From: Acrocarpospora corrugata
GTDB taxonomy: Bacteria > Actinomycetota > Actinomycetes > Streptosporangiales > Streptosporangiaceae
Assembly: GCF_009687845.1 (NCBI RefSeq)
Contig: NZ_BLAD01000048.1
Span: forward strand, 123,358 to 186,055
Direction: 5' to 3'
Length of the DNA stretch: 62,698 bases
In this document: piece after piece, positions 51,542-61,177 of the stretch
Layout: each line of letters opens with the position of its first letter
Numbering within the stretch: the stretch's first letter is position 1
Notes under the pieces: generated by a model
The model's database searches: none
What the model was told of the DNA's origin: nothing
The model's input: the letters and a program-made list of their open reading frames with translations, nothing else
Made by a program: the position numbers and the translations under genes

Positions 51542-52710
51542 CCCATGTAACTACGCTCTCTGATGTGGATGGCCTGCAGAAACCCGATTCCGATCATGTT
51601 CGCGAAGGTCGCCGTGCCGCCGTAGGAGACGAACGGCAAGGGCAGGCCCGTGATCGGCATGATGCCAATCGTCATCCCCACGTTAATGAACATCTGGAAT
51701 GCGAACCAGCAGACGACCCCGCCGGCCACCAGCGCCCCGAACCGGTCCTCGCACGCGCGGGCGATCCGCAGCCCGCGCAGCAGCACCACGCCGAGCAGCG
51801 CGATCACCGTCGCGGCGCCCAGGAAGCCGAACTCCTCCCCCGCCACGGTGAAGATGAAGTCGGTGTGCTGCTCCGGCACGAACCGCCCGGTGGTCTGCCC
51901 GCCGTGGAACAGGCCCTTCCCGTAGACCTCGCCGGAACCGATCGCGATCAGCGCCTGGGTGCTGTTGTAGCCCACCCCGCGCGGGTCGCTGGCCGGATTC
52001 AGGAACGCGGTGAACCGCGCCACCTGGTACGGCTGCAGCAGCCCCAGCGACCACACCAGCCCCGCCCCGATCACCGCAGCCGCCAGCACCAGGCCGATCC
52101 AGCGCTTCCGGACCCCCGAGAAGATCAGGACCCCGCCGGTGATCACCGACAGCACCATGGTGGTGCCCAGGTCGGGCTGGAGCATCACCAGCGCCATCGC
52201 CAGCCCGGCCGCCGCCAGCCCGAACATGATGTCCAGCGTCTTGGGCCGGTCGGTGCCCTCGGCCGGTTCGGCCAGCAGCATGGCCAGCAGCAGGATCAGC
52301 GCCGGTTTGGCCAGCTCGGACGGCTGCATGGCGAAACCGCCGCCGAGCATGATCCACGAGTGCGAGCCGTTGACCGTGGTGCCGATCGGGGTGACCACGA
52401 CGATCAGGGCGAGCATCGCGACCGCGTACACCACCGGCGCGTACGCCCGCAGCCGGTGCGGGTCGACCAGCGCCACCGCGCTGAGCAGGGCGGAGCCGAT
52501 GCCCAGGTTGAGCACGTGCTTCTTGACCAGTCCGGTCGGCTCCACCGAGGCCCAGGTCCGGGTGGACGACCAGACCAGCATGGTGCCGATCACGCACAGC
52601 GCGGCCACCGCGACCAGCAGGATGCCGTCCATCCGGCGGAGCGCGGAGCCCTCGCCGACCGCGCGGCTCGCCAGCGACCTGCGGCGGGGCACCGCCGATA
52701 CGGGGATCAT
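51538..52710 (-). CDS. rodA: RodA-type peptidoglycan glycosyltransferase
   Basis: A 390-residue SEDS-family enzyme with about ten membrane helices that polymerises lipid II. HTDFIFTVAGEEFGFLGA and IGIMPITGLPLPFVSYGGTA are signature SEDS segments. It overlaps the PBP2 gene by four bases, matching the functional SEDS-PBP pair. In filamentous actinomycetes such mre-linked enzymes serve spore-wall rather than tip growth; that is family knowledge. Its last codon overlaps a 38-base palindrome. Confidence 0.95.
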   Translation of the reverse strand: MIPVSAVPRRRSLASRAVGEGSALRRMDGILLVAVAALCVIGTMLVWSSTRTWASVEPTGLVKKHVLNLGIGSALLSAVALVDPHRLRAYAPVVYAVAMLALIVVVTPIGTTVNGSHSWIMLGGGFAMQPSELAKPALILLLAMLLAEPAEGTDRPKTLDIMFGLAAAGLAMALVMLQPDLGTTMVLSVITGGVLIFSGVRKRWIGLVLAAAVIGAGLVWSLGLLQPYQVARFTAFLNPASDPRGVGYNSTQALIAIGSGEVYGKGLFHGGQTTGRFVPEQHTDFIFTVAGEEFGFLGAATVIALLGVVLLRGLRIARACEDRFGALVAGGVVCWFAFQMFINVGMTIGIMPITGLPLPFVSYGGTATFANMIGIGFLQAIHIRERSYMG

Positions 52711-54752
52711 CGCTTCACCGTCCCGTCGGGCTTGATCACCGGTGGGTTCTTGGCGGGTTCGGTGAGGACGGGGGGCGCGTGGTCCTTGCCGAAGCCGTAC
52801 ATGCCTTCGTAGATCTCGCGGACCGCCGGGGCGGCGGCCGAACCGCCCATGCCGCCCTGGGAGACCATGACGACGACCACGAAACGCGGCTTCTCCGCGG
52901 GCGCGAATGAGGCGAACCAGGAGGTGTCGGTTTTGCCGTACACCTCGGCCGTGCCGGTCTTGCCGCCGATGCGGACCAGGTTCATCGGGAAGCCGCCGAA
53001 CGCCCCGGCCGCAGTTCCGTCCGAGGCCACCTGGCTGAGCGCGTTCTTGATGTAGGCCCGGGTCTCCTCGTTGATCGACAGCTTGCCGATCACCGGCGGC
53101 TTGATCTCCTTGACCCTGGTGCCGTCCGGCCGGACCAGCGCCCAGGCGATCCGCGGGCTGCGCACCTTGCCGTCCCCGACCAGCGCCGCGTACGCGTTGG
53201 CCAGTTGCAGCGGCGTCACCAGCACGTCGCCCTGCCCGATCGAGAAGTTGGCCGCGTCACCCGCCCGCCACTGGAAGCCCTCCAGGCAGTTCTCGTACGC
53301 CAGCCGCTTCAGGAACGCCGCCCTGCTCGCGTCCTTGACCTCCGGATATCCGGACTTGGCCCGGATGCAGTTCGTCGCCCGGGTGGCCGCCCACAGGTTC
53401 TTCTTCCAGTACCGGTCCGGAATCCGCCCCGGCGACTCGCCGGGAATGTCGATCCCGGTGACCTTCCCGAACCCGTACGCCCGGGACATCGCCGCCATCG
53501 GATCCTTGGTCTTGGCCTTCGGCTTCATGCCGCCGTCGCGCAGCCACATCTCGTACGCGGCCCGGTAGAAGATCGTGTCGCACGACTTCACCAGCGCGGT
53601 GTGCAGGTTCATCGGGCCGAGCCCGATCCCGCGGAAGTTGTGGAACGGCCGGCTGCCGACCATGAACGCCCCCGGGCAGTCGTAGATGCCCTTCAGCGGA
53701 TACCCGTCCTTGACCATCGCCGACACCGAGGTGACCTTGAACGTCGAGCCGGGCGCGAAGGTGCCCTTGATCGCGCGGGACACCAGCGGACGGCCGGACT
53801 TGTCCGACAGCAGCCGCTGATATTCGTTCTCGGAGATCCCGCCCGTCCACACCGAAGGGTCATAGGTGGGCATGCTGCCCATCGCGATCACCCGCCCGGT
53901 CCGCACGTCCAGCACCACCCCGGCCGCGCCGTCCGCCTGCGGCGCCCGCTTCATCGCCCCGGCCAGCGCCTTCTCCACCAGGCCCTGCACCCCGGCGTCG
54001 ATGCTGGTGATCAGCGTGTCCCCCGGCACCGGCGCGACCTGCTGCTCGATCCCGATGACCTTGCCCATCCGGTCGACCTGCACCCGCCGCAGCCCCGGCT
54101 TCCCGCGCAGCGCCTGGTCGTAGACCGACTCAAGTCCGTCCCGCCCGACCAGGTCCACACCCGAATAGCTGGTCTTCAGCCCTTTACGCTTCTCCAGCTC
54201 GTGCTCGGTGACCGGCTGCAGATACCCGAGCACCTGCGCCGCGTGGCTCCGCCCCGGATACTCCCGCACCGCCTGCACCTCGGCCGTCACACCCGGAAAA
54301 TCCTCCTGACGCTCCAGAATCTGGAGCGCCTCCCTGGTGGTCACCGCGTCATCCACCGGAATCGGCTGGTACGGCGAGCCCGTCCAGCACGGCCGCGTCA
54401 CCCCCGGCCCGCAGGCGCGGATCCGCTCCCGCAACGTCTCCGGCGTCGACCCGAGCACGGCCGCCAGCCTCGCCAGCACCCCCGCGCCCTTGTCCCGCAT
54501 GCGTTCCAGCCGGGTCCTGTCGATCGACACGACCAGCCCGGACCGGTTACGCACCAGCGGCCGACCGGCCGAATCCAGGATCTGCCCCCGGATGGCCGGC
54601 ACCACCACATCCCTGGTCCGCGTCTCGGTCGCGACCGCGACGAACTCGGGCCCGCGCACCACCTGGACCTGCCAGAGCCGCACGGCCAGCACCGCCAGCA
54701 ACGACAGCACCATCACGTGCAGGACCACGAAACGGGTACGCATCCGGCTCAC
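52707..54752 (-). CDS. mrdA: Penicillin-binding protein 2, class B transpeptidase
   Basis: A 681-residue class B PBP. After a short cytoplasmic tail and one membrane helix (VLHVMVLSLLAVLAVRLWQV), a pedestal domain leads to the transpeptidase with STFK active-site motif (FAPGSTFKVTS), SCD in place of SxN, and KTG (GGKTGTAEVYG). The GTG at 54752 overlaps the mreD stop and follows GGAGGCGGCC. It cross-links the strands made by RodA. Confidence 0.95.
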   Translation of the reverse strand: MSRMRTRFVVLHVMVLSLLAVLAVRLWQVQVVRGPEFVAVATETRTRDVVVPAIRGQILDSAGRPLVRNRSGLVVSIDRTRLERMRDKGAGVLARLAAVLGSTPETLRERIRACGPGVTRPCWTGSPYQPIPVDDAVTTREALQILERQEDFPGVTAEVQAVREYPGRSHAAQVLGYLQPVTEHELEKRKGLKTSYSGVDLVGRDGLESVYDQALRGKPGLRRVQVDRMGKVIGIEQQVAPVPGDTLITSIDAGVQGLVEKALAGAMKRAPQADGAAGVVLDVRTGRVIAMGSMPTYDPSVWTGGISENEYQRLLSDKSGRPLVSRAIKGTFAPGSTFKVTSVSAMVKDGYPLKGIYDCPGAFMVGSRPFHNFRGIGLGPMNLHTALVKSCDTIFYRAAYEMWLRDGGMKPKAKTKDPMAAMSRAYGFGKVTGIDIPGESPGRIPDRYWKKNLWAATRATNCIRAKSGYPEVKDASRAAFLKRLAYENCLEGFQWRAGDAANFSIGQGDVLVTPLQLANAYAALVGDGKVRSPRIAWALVRPDGTRVKEIKPPVIGKLSINEETRAYIKNALSQVASDGTAAGAFGGFPMNLVRIGGKTGTAEVYGKTDTSWFASFAPAEKPRFVVVVMVSQGGMGGSAAAPAVREIYEGMYGFGKDHAPPVLTEPAKNPPVIKPDGTVKR

Positions 54753-55252
54753 GGCCGCCTCCATCCCATTACCAGGACGTCCTTGGACCGGCGCGGCCGG
54801 AAGAGCGCGTGCACCGCCCACACCACGAACGGCGCGGCCACCAGGTTGCACAGCGCCGCGCCCGGCCAGACGGCCACGAACGTCGACCAGTCCACGCCGG
54901 GATCGCCCAGCAGCGACCCGACCGCCACCGCCAACGCGGGCGCGCCCACGGCGCAGGCGGCCACCGACAGCATCGGCGCCCGGTCCGCCCCCCGCCCGGC
55001 CAGGTATCCGGTCAGGCACATCACCAGCGCGTACTGCCCCAGCACGTGGTCGGTGGGCGGGGCGAGGTCGGCGGCGAGCCCGGCCAGGAACCCGATGACC
55101 GCGCCCGCCGTCGGGCCGCGCAGCGCGGCCAGCGCGATCACCGCCAGCAGCACCAGATCAGGCGCGACCGCGAAACCCATCCGGTTGATCAAGGTCATCT
55201 GCACCACCAGCGCGCCGAAGATCAGCGCCGCGGTGCCGAGGTTCCGGCCCAT
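54749..55252 (-). CDS. mreD: Rod-shape protein MreD
   Basis: A 167-residue membrane protein with about five helices (LIFGALVVQMTLINRM, DLVLLAVIALAALRG, AVIGFLAGLAADLAPP). Its length and place between mreC and mrdA fit MreD, which bridges the MreB filament to the wall enzymes. It follows mreC after one base and overlaps mrdA by four. Confidence 0.9.
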   Translation of the reverse strand: MGRNLGTAALIFGALVVQMTLINRMGFAVAPDLVLLAVIALAALRGPTAGAVIGFLAGLAADLAPPTDHVLGQYALVMCLTGYLAGRGADRAPMLSVAACAVGAPALAVAVGSLLGDPGVDWSTFVAVWPGAALCNLVAAPFVVWAVHALFRPRRSKDVLVMGWRRP

Positions 55253-55253
55253 G

Positions 55254-56174
55254 TCAGACCTTCGGGTCGCGTTTTTTGCGCGGCTTCTGCACGTCCGGCT
55301 GCCCGCCCGGCAGGACCGAGTCGCGGGGCGCCCTGGCCGGGGCCTGGACCACCACGCCGACCACGTCCAGCGAGGTCAGATCGGCGAACGGCCGCGCGTA
55401 GGCGGTGCGGGTGAGCTCGCCTGGCGTGGCCTCCACCCGCTCGATCACGCCGACCGGGACACCCGCCACATACGGCGTGCCCTGCAGCGAACCGAAACTG
55501 ACGATCCGGTGCCCGACCGTCAGCGGCGCCGCCGAGTCCAGCAGCCGGAACCGGACGAACCGCCCGTCGCTGCCGTTCTGCCCCAGGCCGCTGACCACGC
55601 CGAGCTCGTTGCCGCCCTCCAGCCGCGCCCCCGCCGAGGAGGCCGGATCCGACAGCAGCACCACGGTCGCGGTATGCGCCTGCGCCTGCACCACCCGGCC
55701 GACCAGGCCGTCGGCGTTGAGCACCGTCATGTCGCGCCGGAGGCCGTCCTTGGCGCCCGCGTCGATCTCCACGGCCTCCTCGAACCCGGGCGCCGACCGC
55801 CGCGCGATCACCTGCGCCGGGACGACCCGGTAGCCGCCCCGGCCGGCCAGGCCCAGCATGCCCTGCAGCTGCGTAGCCCGCGTCTTGTCCAGCCGCTGCG
55901 CGGTCAGCTCGCCGCGCAGCCTGCCGTTCTCGGCGGACAGCTGCTGGATCTGCCGCTGCGCCGTCGACGCGCCCGCCAGCGCCCCGAAGAACGCGCCGAC
56001 CGGTTCGGTCACCGCCGCCGTGGCGCGTTCGGCCGCGCCGAACGCCCCCGCGACCACCCCCCGGATCGGCCCGAGCACCGGTACGTTCTCGCTGCGGTGA
56101 TCCAGCGTGATCAGCACCAGTGAGCCCGCCAGCAGCGTGCCCACCACGATCCGCGTCCGCCGTGTGTCCCTCAT
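55254..56174 (-). CDS. mreC: Rod-shape protein MreC
   Basis: A 306-residue protein with an N-terminal membrane helix (IVVGTLLAGSLVLITLD), a coiled coil (RQIQQLSAENGRLRGELTAQR) and an extracytoplasmic beta domain (VLNADGLVGRVVQAQAHTATVVLLSDP). This is the MreC layout. The start at 56174 matches family N-termini; the open frame runs on into mreB. It lies 11 bases downstream of mreB. Confidence 0.94.
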   Translation of the reverse strand: MRDTRRTRIVVGTLLAGSLVLITLDHRSENVPVLGPIRGVVAGAFGAAERATAAVTEPVGAFFGALAGASTAQRQIQQLSAENGRLRGELTAQRLDKTRATQLQGMLGLAGRGGYRVVPAQVIARRSAPGFEEAVEIDAGAKDGLRRDMTVLNADGLVGRVVQAQAHTATVVLLSDPASSAGARLEGGNELGVVSGLGQNGSDGRFVRFRLLDSAAPLTVGHRIVSFGSLQGTPYVAGVPVGVIERVEATPGELTRTAYARPFADLTSLDVVGVVVQAPARAPRDSVLPGGQPDVQKPRKKRDPKV

Positions 56175-56185
56175 CGCCAGTGCCC

Positions 56186-57217
56186 TCAGTGCCTCGGTTC
56201 GGGGACCAGAACCTGCTGGAGCGCGTCGAAGTCCTCCACACACCGGCCCGACCCGAGCGCGACCGAGTCGAGCGCGTTGTCGACCAGGTGCACCGGCATG
56301 CCGGTCTCGTCACGGAGTCGTTCGTCCATGCCCTTCAGCAGCGCGCCGCCGCCGGTCAGCGCGATCCCCCGGTCCATCAGGTCGCCGGACAGCTCGGGCG
56401 GGCACTTGTCCAGGGTGGCTTTGACCGCGTCCACTATCGCGTTGAGCGGCTCCTCGATCGCGCCGCGGATCTCGTCGGCGGACACCACGATCGTCTTCGG
56501 CAGGCCGCTGACCAGGTCACGGCCGCGGATCTCGGCGTGATACTGCTCCGGGACCGCGCACGCGGTGCCGATCGCGATCTTGACCTCTTCCGCGGTCCGC
56601 TCGCCGAGCATCAGCGAATGCTCCTTCTTCGCGAAGGTGATGATCGCCTGATCCAGTTCGTCGCCGCCGACCCGGATCGACTGGCTGGTCACGATGCCGC
56701 CCATCGAGATGATCGCCACCTCGGTGGTGCCGCCGCCGATGTCGACGACCATGTTGCCGGTCGGCTCGTGCACCGGCAGGCCGGCCCCGATCGCGGCGGC
56801 CATCGGCTCCTCGACGATGTAGACGCGGCGCGCGCCCGCCTGATAGCCGGCTTCCTTCACCGCGCGCTGCTCGACCCCGGTGATCCCACTGGGCACGGCG
56901 ACGATGATGCGCGGTTTGGCGAAGTGGCGGCGCTTGTGCACCCGTTGAATGAAATAGCGCAACATGCGCTCAGTGACGTCGAAGTCGGCGATCACGCCGT
57001 CCTTCAGCGGCCGGACCGCCACGATGTTGCCCGGCGTCCGGCCAATCATACGTTTGGCCTCGACGCCGACGGCGACGATCCGCCCGGTGGTGGTGTTGAT
57101 CGCGACCACCGACGGTTCATTGAGCACGATGCCACGCCCGCGCACGTATACCAGAGTGTTTGCCGTGCCAAGATCGACCGCCATATCACGGCCGAGAAAC
57201 GCCAGCTTGCTGCCCAT
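56186..57217 (-). CDS. mreB: Actin-like rod-shape protein MreB
   Basis: A 343-residue actin homologue. Phosphate motifs [11 protein letters not shown] and [12 protein letters not shown] bind ATP; the connecting [11 protein letters not shown] and the C-terminal [11 protein letters not shown] complete the fold. It would polymerise at the membrane to direct wall synthesis; in mycelial actinomycetes this affects spore walls. The ATG at 57217 lies downstream of a self-complementary GGAGGCCTCC. First gene of mreBCD-mrdA-rodA. Confidence 0.97.
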   Translation of the reverse strand: MGSKLAFLGRDMAVDLGTANTLVYVRGRGIVLNEPSVVAINTTTGRIVAVGVEAKRMIGRTPGNIVAVRPLKDGVIADFDVTERMLRYFIQRVHKRRHFAKPRIIVAVPSGITGVEQRAVKEAGYQAGARRVYIVEEPMAAAIGAGLPVHEPTGNMVVDIGGGTTEVAIISMGGIVTSQSIRVGGDELDQAIITFAKKEHSLMLGERTAEEVKIAIGTACAVPEQYHAEIRGRDLVSGLPKTIVVSADEIRGAIEEPLNAIVDAVKATLDKCPPELSGDLMDRGIALTGGGALLKGMDERLRDETGMPVHLVDNALDSVALGSGRCVEDFDALQQVLVPEPRH

Positions 57218-57223
57218 GGGGAA

Positions 57224-57233
57224 GGAGGCCTCC
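57224..57233 (-). promoter_or_regulatory. Self-complementary Shine-Dalgarno region of mreB
   Basis: GGAGGCCTCC is a perfect ten-base palindrome whose GGAGG half is the likely ribosome site of mreB, 11 bases from the ATG. The flanks extend the pairing (AAG/CTT), so the site could be hidden in a hairpin or by dimerisation. Confidence 0.45.
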
Positions 57234-57350
57234 CTTCAGGTGGTCCGCAGGTGATAACGCATCGCATTCGAATCGTAACGTGTAGTACCCAACGCCGAGC
57301 ATGCTGACCCTTAGAAATCTCACGTTTATCCCTATCTACCTGCGGAAACA

Positions 57351-57380
57351 CGAAAAGCCCCGGATTTCCGGGGCTTTTCG
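57351..57380 (-). terminator. Rho-independent terminator after ndk
   Basis: On the minus strand CGAAAAGCCCCGG, a four-base loop AAAT and CCGGGGCTTTTCG form a 13-bp stem whose 3' arm contains the T-run. It lies 12 bases past the ndk stop and separates ndk from mreB. Confidence 0.9.
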
Positions 57381-57392
57381 CGGGTGACCTGT

Positions 57393-57803
57393 CTAGAAAC
57401 GGTCGGGGAAGAAGATCTTGATCTCCCGGGCCGAGGAGTCGGTCGAGTCGGAGCCGTGCACGACGTTCTCGCCGATCTCCAGGGCGTGGTCGCCGCGGAT
57501 GGTGCCGGGGGCCGACTTGACCGGGTCGGTGAGACCGGCCAGGGCGCGGAACGCCTCCACGGCGCGCGGACCCTCGACCACCAGGGCGACCAGCGGCGCG
57601 GAGGTGATGAACTCCACCAACTCGCCGAAGAACGCGCGCTCGGCGTGCTCGGCGTAGTGCGCCTTGGCGGTGTCGGCGTCCAGCGTACGCAGCTCCATCG
57701 CCACGATCTTGAGGCCCTTACGCTCGATACGGCCGATGACATCACCGACGAGGCCACGACGGACACCGTCCGGCTTGATCAGGACAAGCGTACGCTCGGA
57801 CAC
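57393..57803 (-). CDS. ndk: Nucleoside diphosphate kinase
   Basis: A 136-residue Ndk, the normal length. It transfers phosphate between NTPs and NDPs. The phosphohistidine is in [13 protein letters not shown]; the opening [17 protein letters not shown] is canonical. A terminator follows it. The MFS-like gene lies 88 bases upstream on the same strand. Confidence 0.98.
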   Translation of the reverse strand: MSERTLVLIKPDGVRRGLVGDVIGRIERKGLKIVAMELRTLDADTAKAHYAEHAERAFFGELVEFITSAPLVALVVEGPRAVEAFRALAGLTDPVKSAPGTIRGDHALEIGENVVHGSDSTDSSAREIKIFFPDRF

Positions 57804-57891
57804 GGGTTTCTCCTTTGATGCGATCCGCGGCCGTTCTCAGCGACGACCGGGAAAGGAAGACTCGGGGGCGCGCACGCGCGCAAGCCGAAGT

Positions 57892-59421
57892 TTACCGGTC
57901 GGCCCCGGGCTCGTCGGCCGCGTCCTCGGTCATATCCTCGGTGTCTTCCGGAGAAGGCGTCGGCGCGGGCACCACCGGCACGGGCTGCCCAACCTCCGGC
58001 ACGTCCGTCGCCGTCGCCGAACGGCGGGCCAAGAAGGACGCCAGCAGCAGCACGACCACCACGACGAACCCGCCGATCAGCGCCCACAGGTGCAGCGCCC
58101 CCACGAACCCGTCCACCATGGCCTGCCGGGTGGCGTTGCCCGACTGACTGACCGCGCGAAGCCGGGTCACCTGGATGCCGGTGCCGAGCAGGAACCCCGC
58201 CAGCACGGCCGGGAACAGCAGGGACAGCCCGAACAGGGCCGCCACCTGACCGGCCAGCCGGAGCGCGCTCACCAGCGCCACGGCCGCCCCGGTGGCCAGC
58301 AGGACGAACGGCACCACCAGCAACGAGCCGCCCATCGTGGGCACCAGCAGCCGTACCGCGCAGAGCCCGACGACGACCGTCACCAGCCCGGCGGCGGTCA
58401 GCCGTGCAGCCAGTTCCTCGTTAACCCGCATCGCCGCGTACGCGGCCAGCAGCGCCGCCAGCACGGCCACCCCGAACGGCGCCCACATCCCGGTCAGCCC
58501 GGGACCGCCCAGCCCGCCCAACTCCACATACGTGAGCTGCGCCGCCGTCGGCAGTACAACCAGCCCGATCCCCACATTGGTGAACGCCAGCGCCCGGCCG
58601 CCGGGCCCCTCAAAGGTCGCCACCGACCCCAAGCCCAGCATCGCCACCACGGCCACCGACGCGACCGCGATCACCATCACCGGCGGCCAGTCGAACGTCG
58701 TCCCCACCGCCAGCAGCGCGATGCCCGCCGACGGCACCGCCGCCATGATCAGCCGGGTCCGCTCACTCGGGGACAGCCGCGTGCCGGCGGTCTCGTCCCT
58801 CTCGCTCACCATCCACAGCACCAGGAAGACCGCGGCCAGCGCCAGCGCCACCCCGGTCAGCAGCGGGTACGGCTGGAGCGTGACCTGCCACGAGGAGACC
58901 GCGTCCAGCGGCCACAGCGCGAGCGCCTGAGCCGCCAGCAGGCTGACCGCCAGCGAGCCGGCCCAGACCGGCAGCAGCACGCGCCGGGACCGGCGCTCCA
59001 TCGCCGCCACCAGAGTCGCCGGCACCAGCAGCCCCGCGCCGATCCCGTGCAGCACCCGCAGCACGGCCACCGCGGCGGGACCGCCCGCGAAACCGCCCGC
59101 CGCGTCCGCCAGCGCCAGCACGGTCAGTCCCGCGACCAGCACCGGCGCGGCCCGGAACCGCCGGACCGCGAGAGCGGCGGCCGGCACCGTGAGCAGCATG
59201 GCGGGCAGGGCCAGACCATGGGCGCGCATCATCGCGATCTGCGACACATCCGGCGGAAGCAGCGCCGCCACCACGGAGATCGTGTTGGGGATCGCCAGGA
59301 TCGCCAGCGGCAACGTGACCACGATCAGCAGGCCCACCAGGAGGTCGACCACGAGGGCCACCGCGGGCGCGCGGACGACGTCCAGTGGGGGGTGCAACGG
59401 CTGGATTGGGGGGACGGCCAT
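57892..59421 (-). CDS. MFS-like multi-spanning membrane protein
   Basis: A 509-residue protein with about fourteen hydrophobic helices and a disordered acidic C-terminal tail (TPSPEDTEDMTEDAADEP). The first helices and the motif VLRVLHGIGAGLLVPATLVAAMERRSRRVLLPVWAGS resemble the DHA2 branch of the MFS. Charged signature residues of active MFS antiporters are sparse, so transport is not certain. It sits between ndk and the folC-DUF4233 pair. The start is the ATG at 59421. Confidence 0.75.
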   Translation of the reverse strand: MAVPPIQPLHPPLDVVRAPAVALVVDLLVGLLIVVTLPLAILAIPNTISVVAALLPPDVSQIAMMRAHGLALPAMLLTVPAAALAVRRFRAAPVLVAGLTVLALADAAGGFAGGPAAVAVLRVLHGIGAGLLVPATLVAAMERRSRRVLLPVWAGSLAVSLLAAQALALWPLDAVSSWQVTLQPYPLLTGVALALAAVFLVLWMVSERDETAGTRLSPSERTRLIMAAVPSAGIALLAVGTTFDWPPVMVIAVASVAVVAMLGLGSVATFEGPGGRALAFTNVGIGLVVLPTAAQLTYVELGGLGGPGLTGMWAPFGVAVLAALLAAYAAMRVNEELAARLTAAGLVTVVVGLCAVRLLVPTMGGSLLVVPFVLLATGAAVALVSALRLAGQVAALFGLSLLFPAVLAGFLLGTGIQVTRLRAVSQSGNATRQAMVDGFVGALHLWALIGGFVVVVVLLLASFLARRSATATDVPEVGQPVPVVPAPTPSPEDTEDMTEDAADEPGADR

Positions 59422-59432
59422 GGTGGCCGACT

Positions 59433-59771
59433 TTAGCGCTTCGTCGCGCCCTCGACACGGCGAGCGACGAATATCGCTGTTATCCATAGAACGGCGAAGA
59501 TTGCCCCAAGGAAGAACATCGTGCCGACCAGGAACCCCGTCGCGATCGCCAGCACCTGGAGCAGACTGCCCGCGACGAAGGCGGCCGGATACCTGAGCAA
59601 CCCCGCGACGATCACGCAGAGCACCGCCAGACCGATGCCGACGGCGGCCGCGAGACCCGGCTCCACCTGCTGGATGGCGATGGCGACCGGAGTCGCCAGC
59701 GCCACCACGATCGCTTCCATGCCCAGCACGGTGGCGCCCAGGCGGCGCATGCCGGGAGTGACGTCGAACAT
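59433..59771 (-). CDS. DUF4233 membrane protein
   Basis: A 112-residue four-helix membrane protein (ATVLGMEAIVVALATPVAIA, VGIGLAVLCVIVAGLL, GSLLQVLAIATGFLVGTMFF, GAIFAVLWITAIFV). Its position right after folC and upstream of ndk is the typical actinobacterial place of DUF4233. The ATG at 59771 is two bases after the folC stop. A long open frame continues upstream in this register but only shadows folC. Function unknown. Confidence 0.88.
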   Translation of the reverse strand: MFDVTPGMRRLGATVLGMEAIVVALATPVAIAIQQVEPGLAAAVGIGLAVLCVIVAGLLRYPAAFVAGSLLQVLAIATGFLVGTMFFLGAIFAVLWITAIFVARRVEGATKR

Positions 59772-59773
59772 GA

Positions 59774-61096
59774 CTACCCGACCTTCAGGAGGACTCTGGC
59801 GTCGCCCGCCGTGACGACGGAGCCGGTGATGAGCACACCCGAACCGAACTCGTCGCCCTCGTCGGCGAGCGTGATCGCCAGATCGATGGCGTCGTCCAGG
59901 CGCGGCGCCAGGTGGACCCGGTCCTGACCGAAGACGCCCTCCGCGCGATCCGCCAGCTCTTCCGCGCTCATCGAACGGGGAGAGGAGTTCTTGGAGACCA
60001 CGATCTCGTCGACCAGTGGCTCCAGGAGTTCGAGAATGGAGTCGACGTCCTTGTCGGCCATCGCGGCGATCACCGCGATCAGCCGGGTGAAGCCGAACGA
60101 CTCGGTGATCGCGTCGGCGGAGGCTTCCATGCCGCCCGGATTGTGCGCGGCGTCGATGATGACGGTCGGGCCCCTGCGCACCACCTCCAGCCGGCCGGGA
60201 CTGCGCACCTGGGCGAACGCCTGACGCACCAGCTCGTCCGCGAGCGGCTCGCCGCCCCCGGTCATCGCCTCCACCGCGGCCAGCGCGGTCACCGCGTTCC
60301 CCGCCTGATGGGCGCCGTAGAGCGGCAGGAAAATCTCCTCGTACGCGCCCTTCAGCCCCTTCATGTTGATCAACTGCCCGCCCATGGCCAGCTCCCGGTG
60401 CATGACACCGAACTCCAGCCCTTCCCGCGCCACCGTGGCCCCGACCTCGCCCGCCCGCAGCATCAGCACCTCGGCGGCCCCAAGCGTCTGCTGCGCCAGT
60501 ACGGCTGTCGCGCCCGCCTTGATGATGCCCGCCTTCTCCCCCGCGATCGACTCGACGTCCGGGCCCAGATAGTCGGTGTGGTCGAGGGAGATGGGGGTGA
60601 TCACGGCCACCGCGCCGTCGGCGACGTTGGTGGCGTCCCAGGTTCCGCCCATGCCGGTCTCGATCACGGCCACGTCGACAGGAGCGTCGGCGAAGGCGGC
60701 GAAGGCCATCGCGGTGAGGACCTCGAAGAAGCTCAGCCGGCCGTACTTCTGGTCGACGATCGTGAAGACGGGTTCCAGTTCCTGGAACAGTTCGACGAAT
60801 CGTTCCTCGGTCAGGGGTTCGCCGTCGACACAGATGCGGTCGCGCATGGAGGCGAACTCGGGACTGGTGTAGCGGCCCACCCGCAGGTTTCGTTCGCGCA
60901 GCAGGGCTTCGACCATCCTGGCCGTGCTCGACTTGCCGTTGGTGCCGGCGATGTGGATCACGGGGAAGGTCGCCTGGGGCTGGCCCAGGAGATCGACCAG
61001 GCCGGCCATACGATCGAGCGTGGGGTCGATGTCCCATTCGACGCCGCGGGCACGGATCGCGGCCTCGACTGCGTGGATGTCCTGCGCTGCTGTCAC
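59774..61096 (-). CDS. folC: Folylpolyglutamate synthase / dihydrofolate synthase
   Basis: A 440-residue Mur-ligase-family enzyme that adds glutamates to folates. It has P-loop GTNGKSSTARM (51-61), EVGLGG-equivalent IETGMGGTWDATN, ISLDHTDYLG with GEKAGIIK, and the C-terminal IDAAHNPGGMEAS that positions the glutamate-ligase centre. These are all expected for FolC. A related but degenerate gene diverges from it at 61178. The usual valS neighbour is absent here. Confidence 0.95.
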   Translation of the reverse strand: MTAAQDIHAVEAAIRARGVEWDIDPTLDRMAGLVDLLGQPQATFPVIHIAGTNGKSSTARMVEALLRERNLRVGRYTSPEFASMRDRICVDGEPLTEERFVELFQELEPVFTIVDQKYGRLSFFEVLTAMAFAAFADAPVDVAVIETGMGGTWDATNVADGAVAVITPISLDHTDYLGPDVESIAGEKAGIIKAGATAVLAQQTLGAAEVLMLRAGEVGATVAREGLEFGVMHRELAMGGQLINMKGLKGAYEEIFLPLYGAHQAGNAVTALAAVEAMTGGGEPLADELVRQAFAQVRSPGRLEVVRRGPTVIIDAAHNPGGMEASADAITESFGFTRLIAVIAAMADKDVDSILELLEPLVDEIVVSKNSSPRSMSAEELADRAEGVFGQDRVHLAPRLDDAIDLAITLADEGDEFGSGVLITGSVVTAGDARVLLKVG

Positions 61097-61177
61097 TCAG
61101 TCAGCTTAGTGCTGCGGGAGGCAGGGTCTTTCTGCGGCGCTCGTAGGGGCTGTTCGGGGGCCGCGTAGGCTTGCGCG

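Noticed and set aside
53205-56123. A 970-codon plus-strand open frame opposite pbp2-mreD-mreC
   Set aside because: His/Arg/Pro-rich sequence without motifs, crossing three real genes; an antisense shadow.
59772-61037. A long upstream extension of the DUF4233 frame
   Set aside because: It is only the shifted reading of folC; DUF4233 starts at 59771.
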